A DNA stretch of 64,000 nt from Actinoplanes xinjiangensis (GCF_003148685.1 NZ_QGGR01000013.1:186001-250000); one strand, 5' to 3'. Shown: positions 49,467 through 57,798, numbered from the stretch's first letter. Program-made: numbers and translations. The notes: a model not told the origin generated them from the sequence alone.

Positions 49467-50300
49467 ATGGACCGCGCGTTGCTGGCGGACTTTCTCCGGG
49501 CCCGGCGCGAAGCACTGCAGCCGGAGGAGGTGGGGCTGCCGCGGGGCGCGCGGCGTCGTACCGGTGGGCTGCGGCGCGAGGAGGTCGCGGTGCTGGCCGG
49601 CATGTCGGCCGACTACTACAGCCGCCTGGAGCAGAAGCGCGGCCCGATGCCGTCCGAGCAGATTCTGGCCGCCGTGGCCGGGGCGTTGCGGCTCAGCCCG
49701 AGCGAGCGGGAGCACCTGTTCGCCCTCGGGGGGCACGCGGCTCCACGGCGTGCGCTCCCGGACGACCGGGTCGGCTTGGCCATCCGCACCATCGCGGAGC
49801 ACCTCTCGGACACGCCCGCGATCGTGTTCTCCCGGTTCGGTGAGGCGTTGCTGCAGACCCCGGCGGCGGTGGCGCTGTTCGGCGACTACACCCGTTTCGA
49901 GGGCCTGTCGCGCTACCTGGTCTACCGCTGGTTCACCGACCCGGCCCAGCGGGCCATCTACCCGCCCGAGGACCACGACATCCGCGCCCGGGTCTTCACC
50001 GTGGACCTGCGGGCGGCGTACACGACCGACCCGGCGGGCACGGCCGGGGAGATCGTCGACGCGCTCCTGGCGGTCAGCCCCGAGTTCGCCGGGCTCTGGC
50101 GGCGCCACGAGGTGGACGTGACCCATCACCACGACCTCAAACGCTACCGCCATCCGCGACTGGGCGAGTTGGAGTTGTACAGCCGGCGGCTGGTGGATCC
50201 CGACGAGGGCCAGGACCTGCTGGTCTTCATGGCCGAACCCGGATCGCTGAGTGAGGCGAAGCTCCGGCGCCTGACCACCGCGGCCGGCGACGAGGCATGA
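49467..50300 (+). CDS. XRE-family regulator with MmyB-like ligand domain
   Basis: 277 residues. N-terminal helix-turn-helix of the MmyB group (ALLADFLRARREALQPEEVG, TGGLRREEVAVLAGMSADYYSRLEQKRG) is followed by a PAS-like ligand-binding domain (AIVFSRFGEALLQTPAAVALFGDYTR; HHDLKRYRHPRLGELELYSR; GQDLLVFMAEPGS). Such regulators often control a neighbouring dehydrogenase; the MDR oxidoreductase at 50956 is a candidate. A shortened relative lies directly downstream at 50407. Confidence 0.92.
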   Translation: MDRALLADFLRARREALQPEEVGLPRGARRRTGGLRREEVAVLAGMSADYYSRLEQKRGPMPSEQILAAVAGALRLSPSEREHLFALGGHAAPRRALPDDRVGLAIRTIAEHLSDTPAIVFSRFGEALLQTPAAVALFGDYTRFEGLSRYLVYRWFTDPAQRAIYPPEDHDIRARVFTVDLRAAYTTDPAGTAGEIVDALLAVSPEFAGLWRRHEVDVTHHHDLKRYRHPRLGELELYSRRLVDPDEGQDLLVFMAEPGSLSEAKLRRLTTAAGDEA

Positions 50301-50406
50301 GCCGAGCCTGATCCCTCTTGTCCATGGTCTGCCATACCGTGGATGACGAGACCATTCACCCGCCTTCCGTTCTGCGCCACGCTCGTGTGGTCGAACCGGG
50401 AAGGCG

Positions 50407-50895
50407 GTGAGCAATGTGGATCGCGAGATACTGGCGCACTTTCTCCAGCGGCGCCCTGACGAGGCGGCAACCGGCCGGCCCGGTCACCGGGCCAGCCCGG
50501 TCCTGGAGCTCATCGTCGAGCGCCTGCCGGAGTACCCCGCGACGGTGTTCTCCCGGGCCGGCGAGGTGCTGCTGCAGACCCGTCCGTCGATCGCCCTGTT
50601 CGGCGACTACTCCCGGACCGGGGGCTCGTCGCATTCTCTGGTCGACCGGTGGCTGAGCGACCCGTCGGCGCGTGAACGCCACCTCGTCGAGGTGGGTGTC
50701 CCCGTCCGGCACCGCCCGAGGTGCTATCGGCATATCGCACTGGGCAGCTTGGCACTGTACCGCCACCTGCTGGTCTGTCCGGTGGAGCGCCAGGTGCTGC
50801 TGGTCTTCACGGCTGTCCCCGGCTCCGTCAGCCACGCGAAGCTGCGTTCCCTGGCCGCCGGGAGTGGCGAGGAGGGTTCCGCCGACCGGCGGTGA
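50407..50895 (+). pseudogene. Degraded copy of the MmyB-type regulator lacking the DNA-binding domain
   Basis: An open frame of 162 residues from GTG 50407. It aligns with the preceding regulator at the extreme N terminus (VDREILAHFLQRR versus MDRALLADFLRARR), then skips the whole helix-turn-helix, resumes at LIVERLPEYPATVFSRAGEVLLQ and ALFGDYSRTGG, lacks most of the middle of the ligand domain, and ends with ALYRHLLVCPVERQVLLVF. Two in-frame deletions after a duplication are the simplest explanation. It might still make a ligand-binding protein without DNA-binding ability. Confidence 0.6.
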
Positions 50896-50955
50896 CCCCC
50901 GCATCACCCGTGCTTCGGACCCGGAGCACGATCTCTTCGAACGACGAGGATCATC

Positions 50956-51897
50956 ATGAAGGCAGTGCGTTTCCACGAGTACGGCACCCCCGGGGTCCTG
51001 CGGTACGAGGACGTGGACCAGCCGGTCCCCGGCATCGGCGAAGTCCGGATCCGGGTGGCGGCGACGTCGTTCAACCCGGTCGAGGGCAACATCCGCGCCG
51101 GTGTCATGCGGGGCCCCATCCCGATCCGGCTGCCGCACACCCCCGGCATCGACATCGCGGGCACCGTCGACGCGCTCGGCGAGGACGTGACCGGCTTCGA
51201 CGTCGGTGACCGCGTGATCGGCGCCCTGCCGCTGACCAGCACCGGCGCGGCCGCCGAATACGTCATCGCCCCGGCCCGGATCCTGGCGGCCGCCCCCACG
51301 AGCGTCCCGCTGGTGGACGCCGCCGGACTACCACTGGTCGGGCTCACCGCATGGCAGGCCCTGTTCGACCACGCAAAGCTGACCACCGGCCGGCGGGTAC
51401 TGATCAACGGCGCGGGCGGCGTCGTCGGCGGCTACGCGGTGCAACTGGCCAAGAACGCCGGCGCATACGTGATCGCCACGACCGGCCCGCGCACCTCCGA
51501 GCAGGCCAAGACGGCCGGCGCCGACGAGATCCACGGCCCCGGGATCCCGGAGCTGTCCGAGCCGGTCGACGTCGTACTCAACGTCGCCCCGATCGCCCCG
51601 GAGCAGATGGCCGCCCTGGCCGGCGTGATCCGGGACGGCGGTGTGCTGGTCAACACCACGGTGTGGATGCCCGCCGCGTCCGACGAGGCCCGCGGCGTAC
51701 GGGGAATCAATCTCTTCTTCCGTCCCGACGCCCACCAGCTCACCCAGCTGGTGACCCTGCTCGACGCGGGCAGGCTGCACCTCGGCGCGACCCGGCGGGT
51801 GCCGCTGGCCGCACTGGCGCAGGTGCACGCCGAAGTCGCCACCGCCCCGATCAACGGCAAGGTCGTCTTCGTCGCCCCCGGCGCCACCCTCGACTAG
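50956..51897 (+). CDS. NADP-dependent MDR oxidoreductase (quinone-oxidoreductase type)
   Basis: 313 residues, zinc-free MDR fold: HEYGTPGVLRYEDVDQPVPG, NPVEGNIRAGVMRGP, TPGIDIAGTVDALGEDVTGF, Rossmann motif INGAGGVVGGYAVQLAKNAG, and a short C-terminal GKVVFVAPG. Paralogous in type to the protein at 10699 but clearly distinct. It follows the regulator pair in the same direction with 60 bases and may be its target. Confidence 0.88.
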   Translation: MKAVRFHEYGTPGVLRYEDVDQPVPGIGEVRIRVAATSFNPVEGNIRAGVMRGPIPIRLPHTPGIDIAGTVDALGEDVTGFDVGDRVIGALPLTSTGAAAEYVIAPARILAAAPTSVPLVDAAGLPLVGLTAWQALFDHAKLTTGRRVLINGAGGVVGGYAVQLAKNAGAYVIATTGPRTSEQAKTAGADEIHGPGIPELSEPVDVVLNVAPIAPEQMAALAGVIRDGGVLVNTTVWMPAASDEARGVRGINLFFRPDAHQLTQLVTLLDAGRLHLGATRRVPLAALAQVHAEVATAPINGKVVFVAPGATLD

Positions 51898-52030
51898 GGA
51901 AGGCACCCGGTTCCACCGCCCTCGGGAGCCGGCGGGATCGGCGCCGACCGCACCGGGCTGCGACTCCCACCCGCCAACCCCCACAACGACATCCGGCCGG
52001 TATCCGGCCCTGATCGCGGAGCACTGCATC

Positions 52031-52576
52031 ATGACCGAACTCCTCGTCGGCCCCGCCGACAAGACCGTCACCATCACCGTCCAGCAACGCACCTGGAAGG
52101 CACCCGCGGACACCTTCCGGGCCCTGGTCCCCATCGACCTGCCCACCGTCTTCCGCCCGGTGCCACCGTTCCCCGGCATCACACTGGTCGCGAATCAGAC
52201 CGGACCCTGGGACCACGTCGGCGCACGACGGAACCCCCGGTTCGACGACGGATCCCAGGCCGACGAAGAACTCACCGAATACACCGACGGACACAGCTTC
52301 GCGTACGAGCTGACGAACTTCACCAACGTCCTGTCCCGACTCGCGGCCGGAGTCCGCGGCGAGTTCAACGTCAACCCCGACGGGCCCGGCACCCTCATCC
52401 GGTGGGCCTACGAGTTCAAGCCGCTCCCCGGCCGCCGATGGATCCTCGCCGGCCCCTTCGCCCCACTGTGGCGCCGGTACATGGTCGCCGCCCTCGACCG
52501 ATGCGTCACCGTCATCGAAGCGGGAGCCGAACCGCCGGCGGGCCTCACCCCCTCGGCGACGTCAGAGCGGTCCTGA
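52031..52576 (+). CDS. SRPBCC/START-like lipid-binding fold protein
   Basis: 181 residues. The pattern TVTITVQQRTWKAPADTFRA, LTEYTDGHSFAYELTNFTN and a long C-terminal helix (FAPLWRRYMVAALDRCVTVI) is that of a polyketide-cyclase/START-like fold with a hydrophobic pocket. No signal peptide. Length is normal. The ligand or reaction is unknown. It follows the MDR oxidoreductase after 133 bases. Confidence 0.75.
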   Translation: MTELLVGPADKTVTITVQQRTWKAPADTFRALVPIDLPTVFRPVPPFPGITLVANQTGPWDHVGARRNPRFDDGSQADEELTEYTDGHSFAYELTNFTNVLSRLAAGVRGEFNVNPDGPGTLIRWAYEFKPLPGRRWILAGPFAPLWRRYMVAALDRCVTVIEAGAEPPAGLTPSATSERS

Positions 52577-52639
52577 CCACGGCGCTCACATGCGCGGACG
52601 TTCTGAGCGCCTGCGGGAGGTGTGCCGTGATGCGCGAAC

Positions 52640-52744
52640 GCGCGGCAGACCGCCGAGTCGGTGGAAGGCGCCCAACGCTCCGTCGCCGACCTGTCCCGGA
52701 TGTCGCTGGAGGCCAACGTCGCGGTCTCCCGCTTCGTCTACTGA
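52640..52744 (+). pseudogene. C-terminal remnant of a methyl-accepting chemotaxis protein
   Basis: The last ~33 codons read QTAESVEGAQRSVADLSRMS then LEANVAVSRFVY and stop at 52742-52744. Actinobacterial chemoreceptors characteristically end in an alternating helix of this type with a terminal aromatic. Nothing of the preceding signalling domain remains; upstream is unrelated sequence. After it, 52780-52890 has another short coding-like stretch (LDELPQRIAERLSTVYRDCL) of unknown origin. Confidence 0.45.
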
Positions 52745-52929
52745 TCCACCGGGGAAGCCCGCGTGCTGACGGAAGCAGAGCCTGGATGAGCTGCCGCAGC
52801 GGATTGCAGAGCGGCTTTCGACGGTCTACCGGGACTGTCTCATCGGGCAGGACCACATCGGAGCCGCGCCTTCGACCCGTCCCCGGGTGGCCGCTTGCTG
52901 CCACCCGCGCCGCATCAGCGACAAATCTC

Positions 52930-52950
52930 CCTAACGTGTGACGGGTTAGG
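52930..52950. promoter_or_regulatory. Inverted repeat upstream of the I36-like gene
   Basis: CCTAAC and GTTAGG are separated by nine bases, ending 22 bases before the ATG at 52973 and just before the AGGAGG ribosome site. Possible operator or leader structure; no partner is known. Confidence 0.25.
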
Positions 52951-52972
52951 CAAATCGACGAGGAGGTCAATC

Positions 52973-53554
52973 ATGACGCGGAGCACGAGCAGATGGAAGC
53001 GGACGGTCGTTGTGCTGGCGGCGGCCTGCGGCATGGTCCTGGGGACGACCGCCGCGGCCGGTGCGGCACCCGGTGCGGCGGCGTTCTCGGCGCAGGCGCG
53101 AAGCGTCGGGTTGTCCAGCGCCGAGGCCCGTGAGTTGCAGACGGCGGTGACCGCCGAGATCGTACGGGCCGGCGGTACCCAGGTGGCGCTGAACAGGATC
53201 GAGCGGCCCGGCGCGACGGTGCTGCTCCCGCTGCCCGGCGAGCTCTACGCACGGAACCTGGACTCGCCGGCCGGGCGGACCGCTGCGGGCCGGCTCATGG
53301 CGGAACCCTGTCCGTATCGCCACTTCTGCCAGTACAGCAACATCTACTTCCAGGGCATGGTGGAACAGCGGTACTCCTGCGCCGAGTACCGCAACTACCT
53401 GGTGTACGACGGTTCGTGGATCAACAACCAGTCCCGGGGTACGAGCGCGCGGATGCGGGACAAGGGCGGGGTGCTCCGCTACAGCACTCCGGGCGCCCCT
53501 TCCCAGGACGACGTCGCACCGTGGAACTGGGTCGGCTCCATTCATCCCTGCTGA
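52973..53554 (+). CDS. Secreted peptidase-inhibitor-I36-like protein
   Basis: 193 residues from ATG 52973 with AGGAGG at ideal spacing. Signal peptide to ~35 (GTTAAAGAAPG). A helical pro-like segment (LSSAEARELQTAVTAEIV) precedes a small Cys-rich beta domain (EPCPYRHFCQYSNIYFQG, YSCAEYRNYLVYDGSWINNQ, ending GSIHPC). This order matches secreted I36-type metalloprotease inhibitors of actinomycetes, though they vary widely. A strong terminator follows. Confidence 0.72.
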   Translation: MTRSTSRWKRTVVVLAAACGMVLGTTAAAGAAPGAAAFSAQARSVGLSSAEARELQTAVTAEIVRAGGTQVALNRIERPGATVLLPLPGELYARNLDSPAGRTAAGRLMAEPCPYRHFCQYSNIYFQGMVEQRYSCAEYRNYLVYDGSWINNQSRGTSARMRDKGGVLRYSTPGAPSQDDVAPWNWVGSIHPC

Positions 53555-53605
53555 CCGGTGCCGTGCAGGGGCTCCCCGTACCAGGGGAGGCCCTGCATGC
53601 CGGTC
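53553..53605. terminator. Bidirectional terminator
   Basis: The stem tgcaggggctcccc / ggggaggccctgca (13 of 14 pairs) extends outward with gaccgg / ccggtc and encloses a short loop. It lies between the converging I36-like (stop 53554) and TetR (stop 53614) genes. Confidence 0.75.
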
Positions 53606-53613
53606 GTGCCGAG

Positions 53614-54273
53614 TCACTCCGAACCGGTGTCCGAACCCGGGGAGTCCCGGTGAACCTCGGTGCCATACCGCGCAACCATGGTTCGGACGGCTTCCTCCAC
53701 GACCGCGGTCGTGCGGGCGGGGGCCACCGTCCAGTCCGGGAGCAGAAGTCGCGGCCAGAACAGATAGTTCGAGATCATGCCGAGGAACTGCGTGGCGGCC
53801 ATCTCCGGGTCGGCGATGTCTGCGGCCCCCGCGTCGCGCTCGGCCAGCAGGTAGGTCCGGACGGACTCGAAGTACGGCAGTTTGCCCTGGGAGAAATGCG
53901 TCTTGGCCAGTTCGGGAAAGCGCGGCAGTTCGGCGATGACGATGCGAAACAGGTCGGTCATCTCCGGCTGGCTCAACAGCGCCGCATAGCGCCGTCCCAG
54001 AACCGTCAGGCCGGCCGTCAGGTCACCGGCGGGCGGCACGTCCGCGACGTCGTTCTCGGCCCAGGAGTCGAGCACGATGGCATCGAACAATGCCGCCTTC
54101 GTCGGGAACTGCTTGAACAGCGTCGCCTTCGACACGCCCGCACTGTCGGCGACACGCGCCAGGGATGCCCGGTCGTAGCCCAACTCGAGGAAGAGCCCGG
54201 TGGCGGCCTGCACGATGAGCGCGCGCTTCTCCTCCGCCACGCGCTGGTGATAGGCCGACGGCGCTGGAGTCAT
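53614..54273 (-). CDS. TetR-family transcriptional regulator
   Basis: 219 residues from ATG 54273. Helix-turn-helix: EKRALIVQAATGLFLELGYDRASLARVADSAGVSKATLFKQFPTK. An all-helical ligand domain of the AcrR-type length follows. It is divergent from an SDR/F420-reductase operon, and the 126-base gap holds two closely similar palindromic sites flanking a promoter, so it almost certainly represses that operon and perhaps itself. The inducer is unknown. Confidence 0.92.
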   Translation of the reverse strand: MTPAPSAYHQRVAEEKRALIVQAATGLFLELGYDRASLARVADSAGVSKATLFKQFPTKAALFDAIVLDSWAENDVADVPPAGDLTAGLTVLGRRYAALLSQPEMTDLFRIVIAELPRFPELAKTHFSQGKLPYFESVRTYLLAERDAGAADIADPEMAATQFLGMISNYLFWPRLLLPDWTVAPARTTAVVEEAVRTMVARYGTEVHRDSPGSDTGSE

Positions 54274-54288
54274 GCGCCCATCATAGCG

Positions 54289-54355
54289 AGGTGAGTGGGT
54301 TGACTCACCACTCGCCGGGGCGTAACTTCGGCATGGTGAGTCGATCGACTCACCA
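54289..54355 (+). promoter_or_regulatory. SDR-operon promoter embraced by two TetR-type operators
   Basis: Operator 1 (54289-54310) and operator 2 (54334-54355) share half-sites GGTGAGT and ACTCACC with six bases between; operator 2 is a perfect 22-bp palindrome centred on TCGA. The promoter TTGACT (54300-54305), 17-base spacer, TAACTT (54323-54328) places its -35 inside operator 1 and its start point in operator 2. Confidence 0.75.
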
Positions 54356-54399
54356 CCCGCTTCCGGGTTGCCGTTCCCCGTACGTACCGGAGGATCCTG

Positions 54400-55179
54400 A
54401 TGTCCCGCTTCGAAAAGCAGACCGTTCTCGTGACCGGCGGCGCCGGTGGGCAGGGAGCCAGCCACGTTCGCGCCCTGCATGCCGAAGGCGCCGACGTCGT
54501 CATCGCTGACATCGATGCCGAGCGTGGTGCCGGTCTCGCCGCCGAGTTGGGAGACGGGGCGCGTTTCGTCCGCCTCGACGTGTCCCGGGAGGAGTCGTGG
54601 GCCGCCGCCGTCGCGGAGACCGAGAAGGCCTTCGGTGCGCTCACGATCCTGGTCAACAACGCCGGGGTGCAGAACCCGCCGGCCCTCATCGAGTCCACCG
54701 ACCGGGCTACGTGGACGCGCATCCTCGACATCAATCTCACCGGCACCTTCCTCGGCATCAAGGCGGCCGCCCCGGCACTGCGGCGCGCGGGGGGAGGATC
54801 GATCATCAACATCGCTTCCACCATGGGCATCGGCGGCACCGCCTTCTACGCGCCCTATGTCGCCAGCAAGTGGGCGGTTCGAGGGCTCACCCAGACCGCT
54901 GCCCTCGAGTTGGGCCGCGACAACATCCGCGTCAACGCCATCCACCCCGGCGTCGTCGCCACTCCGTTCATCACCGAGCCGGCGGCCGGCAGCGACGCCC
55001 CGATCGCCGACTTCTACTCACCCGAGCCGTTCGCCGTCCCGCGACTCGGGCAGCCCGCCGACATCACCGCGCTGCTGCTGTTCCTCACCTCGCCGCAGGC
55101 GGCCTTCATCACCGGCGCCGAGTATGTCATCGACGGGGGACTGCTCCTCGGCCCCGCGCTGCGGAAGGAAGCCGCATGA
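54400..55179 (+). CDS. SDR-family oxidoreductase (3-alpha/20-beta-HSD-like)
   Basis: 259 residues. Cofactor motif VLVTGGAGGQGASHVRAL, Asp-selecting VVIADID (NAD preference), NNAG in ILVNNAGVQNPP, Ser in IINIASTMGIGG, YxxxK in PYVASKWAVRGL and C-terminal GAEYVIDGGLLLGP. Typical of steroid- or terpene-alcohol dehydrogenases. Its stop overlaps the next ATG. Controlled by the divergent TetR regulator; substrate unknown. Confidence 0.9.
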   Translation: MSRFEKQTVLVTGGAGGQGASHVRALHAEGADVVIADIDAERGAGLAAELGDGARFVRLDVSREESWAAAVAETEKAFGALTILVNNAGVQNPPALIESTDRATWTRILDINLTGTFLGIKAAAPALRRAGGGSIINIASTMGIGGTAFYAPYVASKWAVRGLTQTAALELGRDNIRVNAIHPGVVATPFITEPAAGSDAPIADFYSPEPFAVPRLGQPADITALLLFLTSPQAAFITGAEYVIDGGLLLGPALRKEAA

Positions 55180-55637
55180 ACCACGCGGGCGGGCATGGTG
55201 AGCACAGCGCGCCTGACCCGCTGGCGCACCTGCCGCACAAGATCAGGCGTGCCATCAGGATCACGCCCGCGGCCGGAACCCGCGAACGAATCGTGGACAT
55301 CACCACCACCGGGCGGCGTACCGGACGGCCCCGGCGCATCGAGATCTTCTTCTATCGCGCCAACGACGTTACCTATCTCTGCAGTGGAGCGGGCGGAGGC
55401 GCGACCGGCTGGTACGCGAATCTGCGGGCGAACCCCGCTTTCACCTTCCACCTCAAGAACGGCATCAGAGCGGACCTGCCGGCGTACGCGACGACCGTCA
55501 CCGATTCCGCGGAACGGGCGGCGGTGATCGCGGCCATCGTCGACGACCTCAACCAGCCTCACGACCCCGGCACCGTCCGGCCGACCCGTCCAGAGGACTG
55601 GGCCGCCAGCAGGCTGATGCGCATCGACTTCCACTGA
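55176..55637 (+). CDS. F420/deazaflavin-dependent nitroreductase-family protein
   Basis: 153 residues, ATG overlapping the SDR stop (ATGA). DDN-type split-barrel: VDITTTGRRTGRPRRIEIFF, GGGATGWYANLRANPAFTFH and a C-terminal RPTRPEDWAASRLMRIDFH. These enzymes use reduced F420 or a flavin to reduce enones, nitro compounds or quinones. Pairing with an SDR under TetR control suggests a detoxification or catabolic unit for a small hydrophobic molecule. A weak 6-bp hairpin (55641-55659) follows. Confidence 0.85.
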   Translation: MNHAGGHGEHSAPDPLAHLPHKIRRAIRITPAAGTRERIVDITTTGRRTGRPRRIEIFFYRANDVTYLCSGAGGGATGWYANLRANPAFTFHLKNGIRADLPAYATTVTDSAERAAVIAAIVDDLNQPHDPGTVRPTRPEDWAASRLMRIDFH

Positions 55638-55760
55638 GCCGCCTCGCATGCTGAGGCGCGGCAAACGGCCGAACGCTCACGTCATGGACAGGGCGCGTTC
55701 GGGGGCACAAGCGGACGTCCAGGGGACGACGTGGACTTGTCCTGCCGTTCAGTCGTGGAT

Positions 55761-55845
55761 CGGGGCGGCTATGTAGGGGAGTCGACCCGGCGGGAGATCG
55801 CCTACGCGGAGTCCCTCGGCAAGCCGGTTCGGTATCTGAGTAACT
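55761..55845 (+). pseudogene. Remnant of a DUF4406/deoxyribosyltransferase-like gene
   Basis: Codons read GGYVGESTRREIAYAESLGK then PVRYLS, a segment typical of small proteins of the nucleoside 2-deoxyribosyltransferase-like fold that carry a (N)pGGYIGESTxxEIxYA motif. The sequence before and after is unrelated and the frame has no proper start. The whole stretch 55638-56191 otherwise shows no gene. Confidence 0.4.
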
Positions 55846-56191
55846 CCGCCCGGGGCGGGCTCCCGGCGAAGCCTCCTCCAGGCGCAGCGCCCTGCTCAAG
55901 AAGGCCGACGCCTCTGGTCACCGGCATACGAGCACATAGGTTAGGTTCCTAGGATGCTCTACCGGTGGTGAATCAGGCTGCCCGTGCCGTCCGTCGGACG
56001 CCTTCGGCGCTTGATCGACCACCGGCAGACGAGTACGTCGCGAGCCGGGTCGTCCCGGGCTCGGCCGATGCCGGTGGTGGGAGCTCGTCCGCCGGGGCTT
56101 GCCGAGCCCGTGAAAGCGGGACGTAAGCGCGGTGAAAGCGGCTCCGCATACCTTCGCCGGAGTAACGGGGCGGTAGGGCGCGGGGGGCGAA

Positions 56192-57088
56192 ATGCGGAAC
56201 CGAAATATTCGTAGGCTGGCAATCGGACTGTCGGTTGCCGGCCTTGCCGTGGCGGGTCTCTTCGCGGTCCGGGTCTTCGCCGGCTCCGCACCCGCGGCGA
56301 AGGCCGAGCGGATCAGCGCGACGGCGGACATCCTGGACAGTGCGCGGAGCCGGCTGGCCAACGATTGTCTCGCGCGGCGGGGACTCACACTGCCGGACGA
56401 GGTCGCAGCCTCGGGTCTGGACCTGCGGGAGTTTCCGTACGGTGTCGACGACGTCGAGTGGGCAACCTCGCACGGGTACGGCACCGACCTGATGGACCAG
56501 GCGGAGCGGGAGCGGAAGTCCAGCCCGCGGAAGCTGTTTCTGGACGGTCTTCCACCGGCCCGCCGGGCCGCGATCCTGCTGGCCATGAACGGGGCCGGAC
56601 CTCGCAGCACGTCCGTCACCGAGGCGCGGCTGCCCAGCGGTGGGGTGGTGCGGCGCAGCAGCGACAGTTGCATCGCCGAGGCGGAACGTGAGCTGTACGG
56701 CGACCTGGCCACCTGGTACCGCGTCGAGCGGGTGACCGACAACCTGCCCGGGATCTGGGTCGCCGAGGTGCTGGCCGATCCGGCCTATCGCTCGGCCCTC
56801 GGCGCGTGGGCGACCTGTATGCGCGGCCGGGGATACCACTACGACAACCCGTCGAAGGCTCATCAGGATCTTCGCACGGCACCCGGGGCCACCCGTGAAC
56901 GCGAGATCCGGACCGCCGTCGCGGAGGCCACCTGCGCGCACAGCAGTGGGCTCGCGGCCACTGCGCGAGGCCTCGAGCAGCGATACGCCGCCTCGGTGCG
57001 CACGAAGTACGCCGATGAGATCGAGACACGTCGGCGCCTGGAGGAGGCCGCGGTTCCGCGGGCCTGCGCTCTGCTGCCGCAGTGCTGA
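56192..57088 (+). CDS. Exported or membrane-anchored hypothetical protein
   Basis: 298 residues; ATG follows GGGGGGCGA. One N-terminal hydrophobic segment (LAIGLSVAGLAVAGLFAV) acts as signal or anchor. The rest is soluble with four to five cysteines in paired positions (ANDCLARRG, WATCMRGRGY, ATCAHSSG, PRACALLPQC), probably forming disulfides outside the cell, and a long C-terminal helix. The WATCMRGRGY pattern occurs in uncharacterised actinobacterial secreted proteins. I cannot name a function. It precedes an I36-like secreted protein in the same direction. Confidence 0.72.
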   Translation: MRNRNIRRLAIGLSVAGLAVAGLFAVRVFAGSAPAAKAERISATADILDSARSRLANDCLARRGLTLPDEVAASGLDLREFPYGVDDVEWATSHGYGTDLMDQAERERKSSPRKLFLDGLPPARRAAILLAMNGAGPRSTSVTEARLPSGGVVRRSSDSCIAEAERELYGDLATWYRVERVTDNLPGIWVAEVLADPAYRSALGAWATCMRGRGYHYDNPSKAHQDLRTAPGATREREIRTAVAEATCAHSSGLAATARGLEQRYAASVRTKYADEIETRRRLEEAAVPRACALLPQC

Positions 57089-57122
57089 AGGGGCTGCCCG
57101 GTCTGGCACCGGGTTGATATCA

Positions 57123-57141
57123 CCGCCGGCGACGCCGGCGG
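57123..57141 (+). promoter_or_regulatory. Hairpin touching the ribosome site of the next gene
   Basis: ccgccggc (57123-57130) and gccggcgg (57134-57141) pair perfectly around a three-base loop; the GGGGGAA ribosome site begins in its last bases. It may limit translation of the gene at 57155 or be the terminator of the gene ending at 57088. Confidence 0.35.
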
Positions 57142-57154
57142 GGGAACACATCGA

Positions 57155-57757
57155 GTGAATGGGAAGTGCATGAGAAAAAGGCACATGGCAGTGGTTTCCG
57201 CCATTCTGATCGGTGCGGTCCTGGCTGCGGCGCCCGCCGCGGCGGCGGACCCGAAACCCGCCGGCAGCGCGGCGGCCGGTAAGACCTCGGGCCCGGCCCC
57301 CGCGCCGGGAGCGACCGGAGTGCCGGGAGCGGCCGGCACTCCGCACCAGACAACCGATGCGGCCTCGCTGAGCGCGCTGGCCGGGGACGGCTACTTCTAC
57401 GCGTACGAGCACCGCAACTGGGACACGTCCGCCAAATACTGCCGGTGGGACGACAAGCACGGCGACTGGCGGCATCCGACGTGGAACATGCCGTACGGCG
57501 GCGATTGCTACAACTTCGCGTGGTACGAGGACTACATGTTGGACAACATGGCCAGCTCGGTGTGGAACAACGGCGTTCCCGACACCTACGACGACGTCAT
57601 GATGTTCAGGGACATCGGCTGGGAGGGCGCCAAGATGTGCCTGGGCCAGGGCGACTTCTGGGGCGATCTGGGGCTCGGCTGGGAGCGGTTCGACGACGGC
57701 GGGTTCGCGAACGATGAGATCGGTTCGCATTCATGGCGACAGGAGTGCAACCTGTAG
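57155..57757 (+). CDS. Secreted peptidase-inhibitor-I36 / crystallin-like protein
   Basis: 200 residues from GTG 57155, chosen because GGGGGAA lies eight bases before; ATG 57170 is an alternative. Signal peptide (VVSAILIGAVLAAAPAAAA), a Pro/Gly/Ala-rich linker (~30-70), then a domain rich in Trp, Tyr, Asp and Gly with paired Cys (KYCRWDDKHGDWRHPTW, SSVWNNGVPDTYDDVMMF, KMCLGQGDFWGDLGLGWERF, ending RQECNL). This is the I36/beta-gamma-crystallin-like pattern; calcium binding and protease inhibition are possible. Second such protein in the window. Confidence 0.72.
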   Translation: MNGKCMRKRHMAVVSAILIGAVLAAAPAAAADPKPAGSAAAGKTSGPAPAPGATGVPGAAGTPHQTTDAASLSALAGDGYFYAYEHRNWDTSAKYCRWDDKHGDWRHPTWNMPYGGDCYNFAWYEDYMLDNMASSVWNNGVPDTYDDVMMFRDIGWEGAKMCLGQGDFWGDLGLGWERFDDGGFANDEIGSHSWRQECNL

Positions 57758-57771
57758 CCGTCGGGTGACGC

Positions 57772-57798
57772 GGCGCCGATGCCCCGGGCATCGGCGCC
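57772..57798 (+). terminator. Terminator after the I36/crystallin-like gene
   Basis: Perfect 12-bp arms (ggcgccgatgcc 57772-57783, ggcatcggcgcc 57787-57798) with a three-base loop, 14 bases after the stop. The converging gene ends at 57937. Confidence 0.75.
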
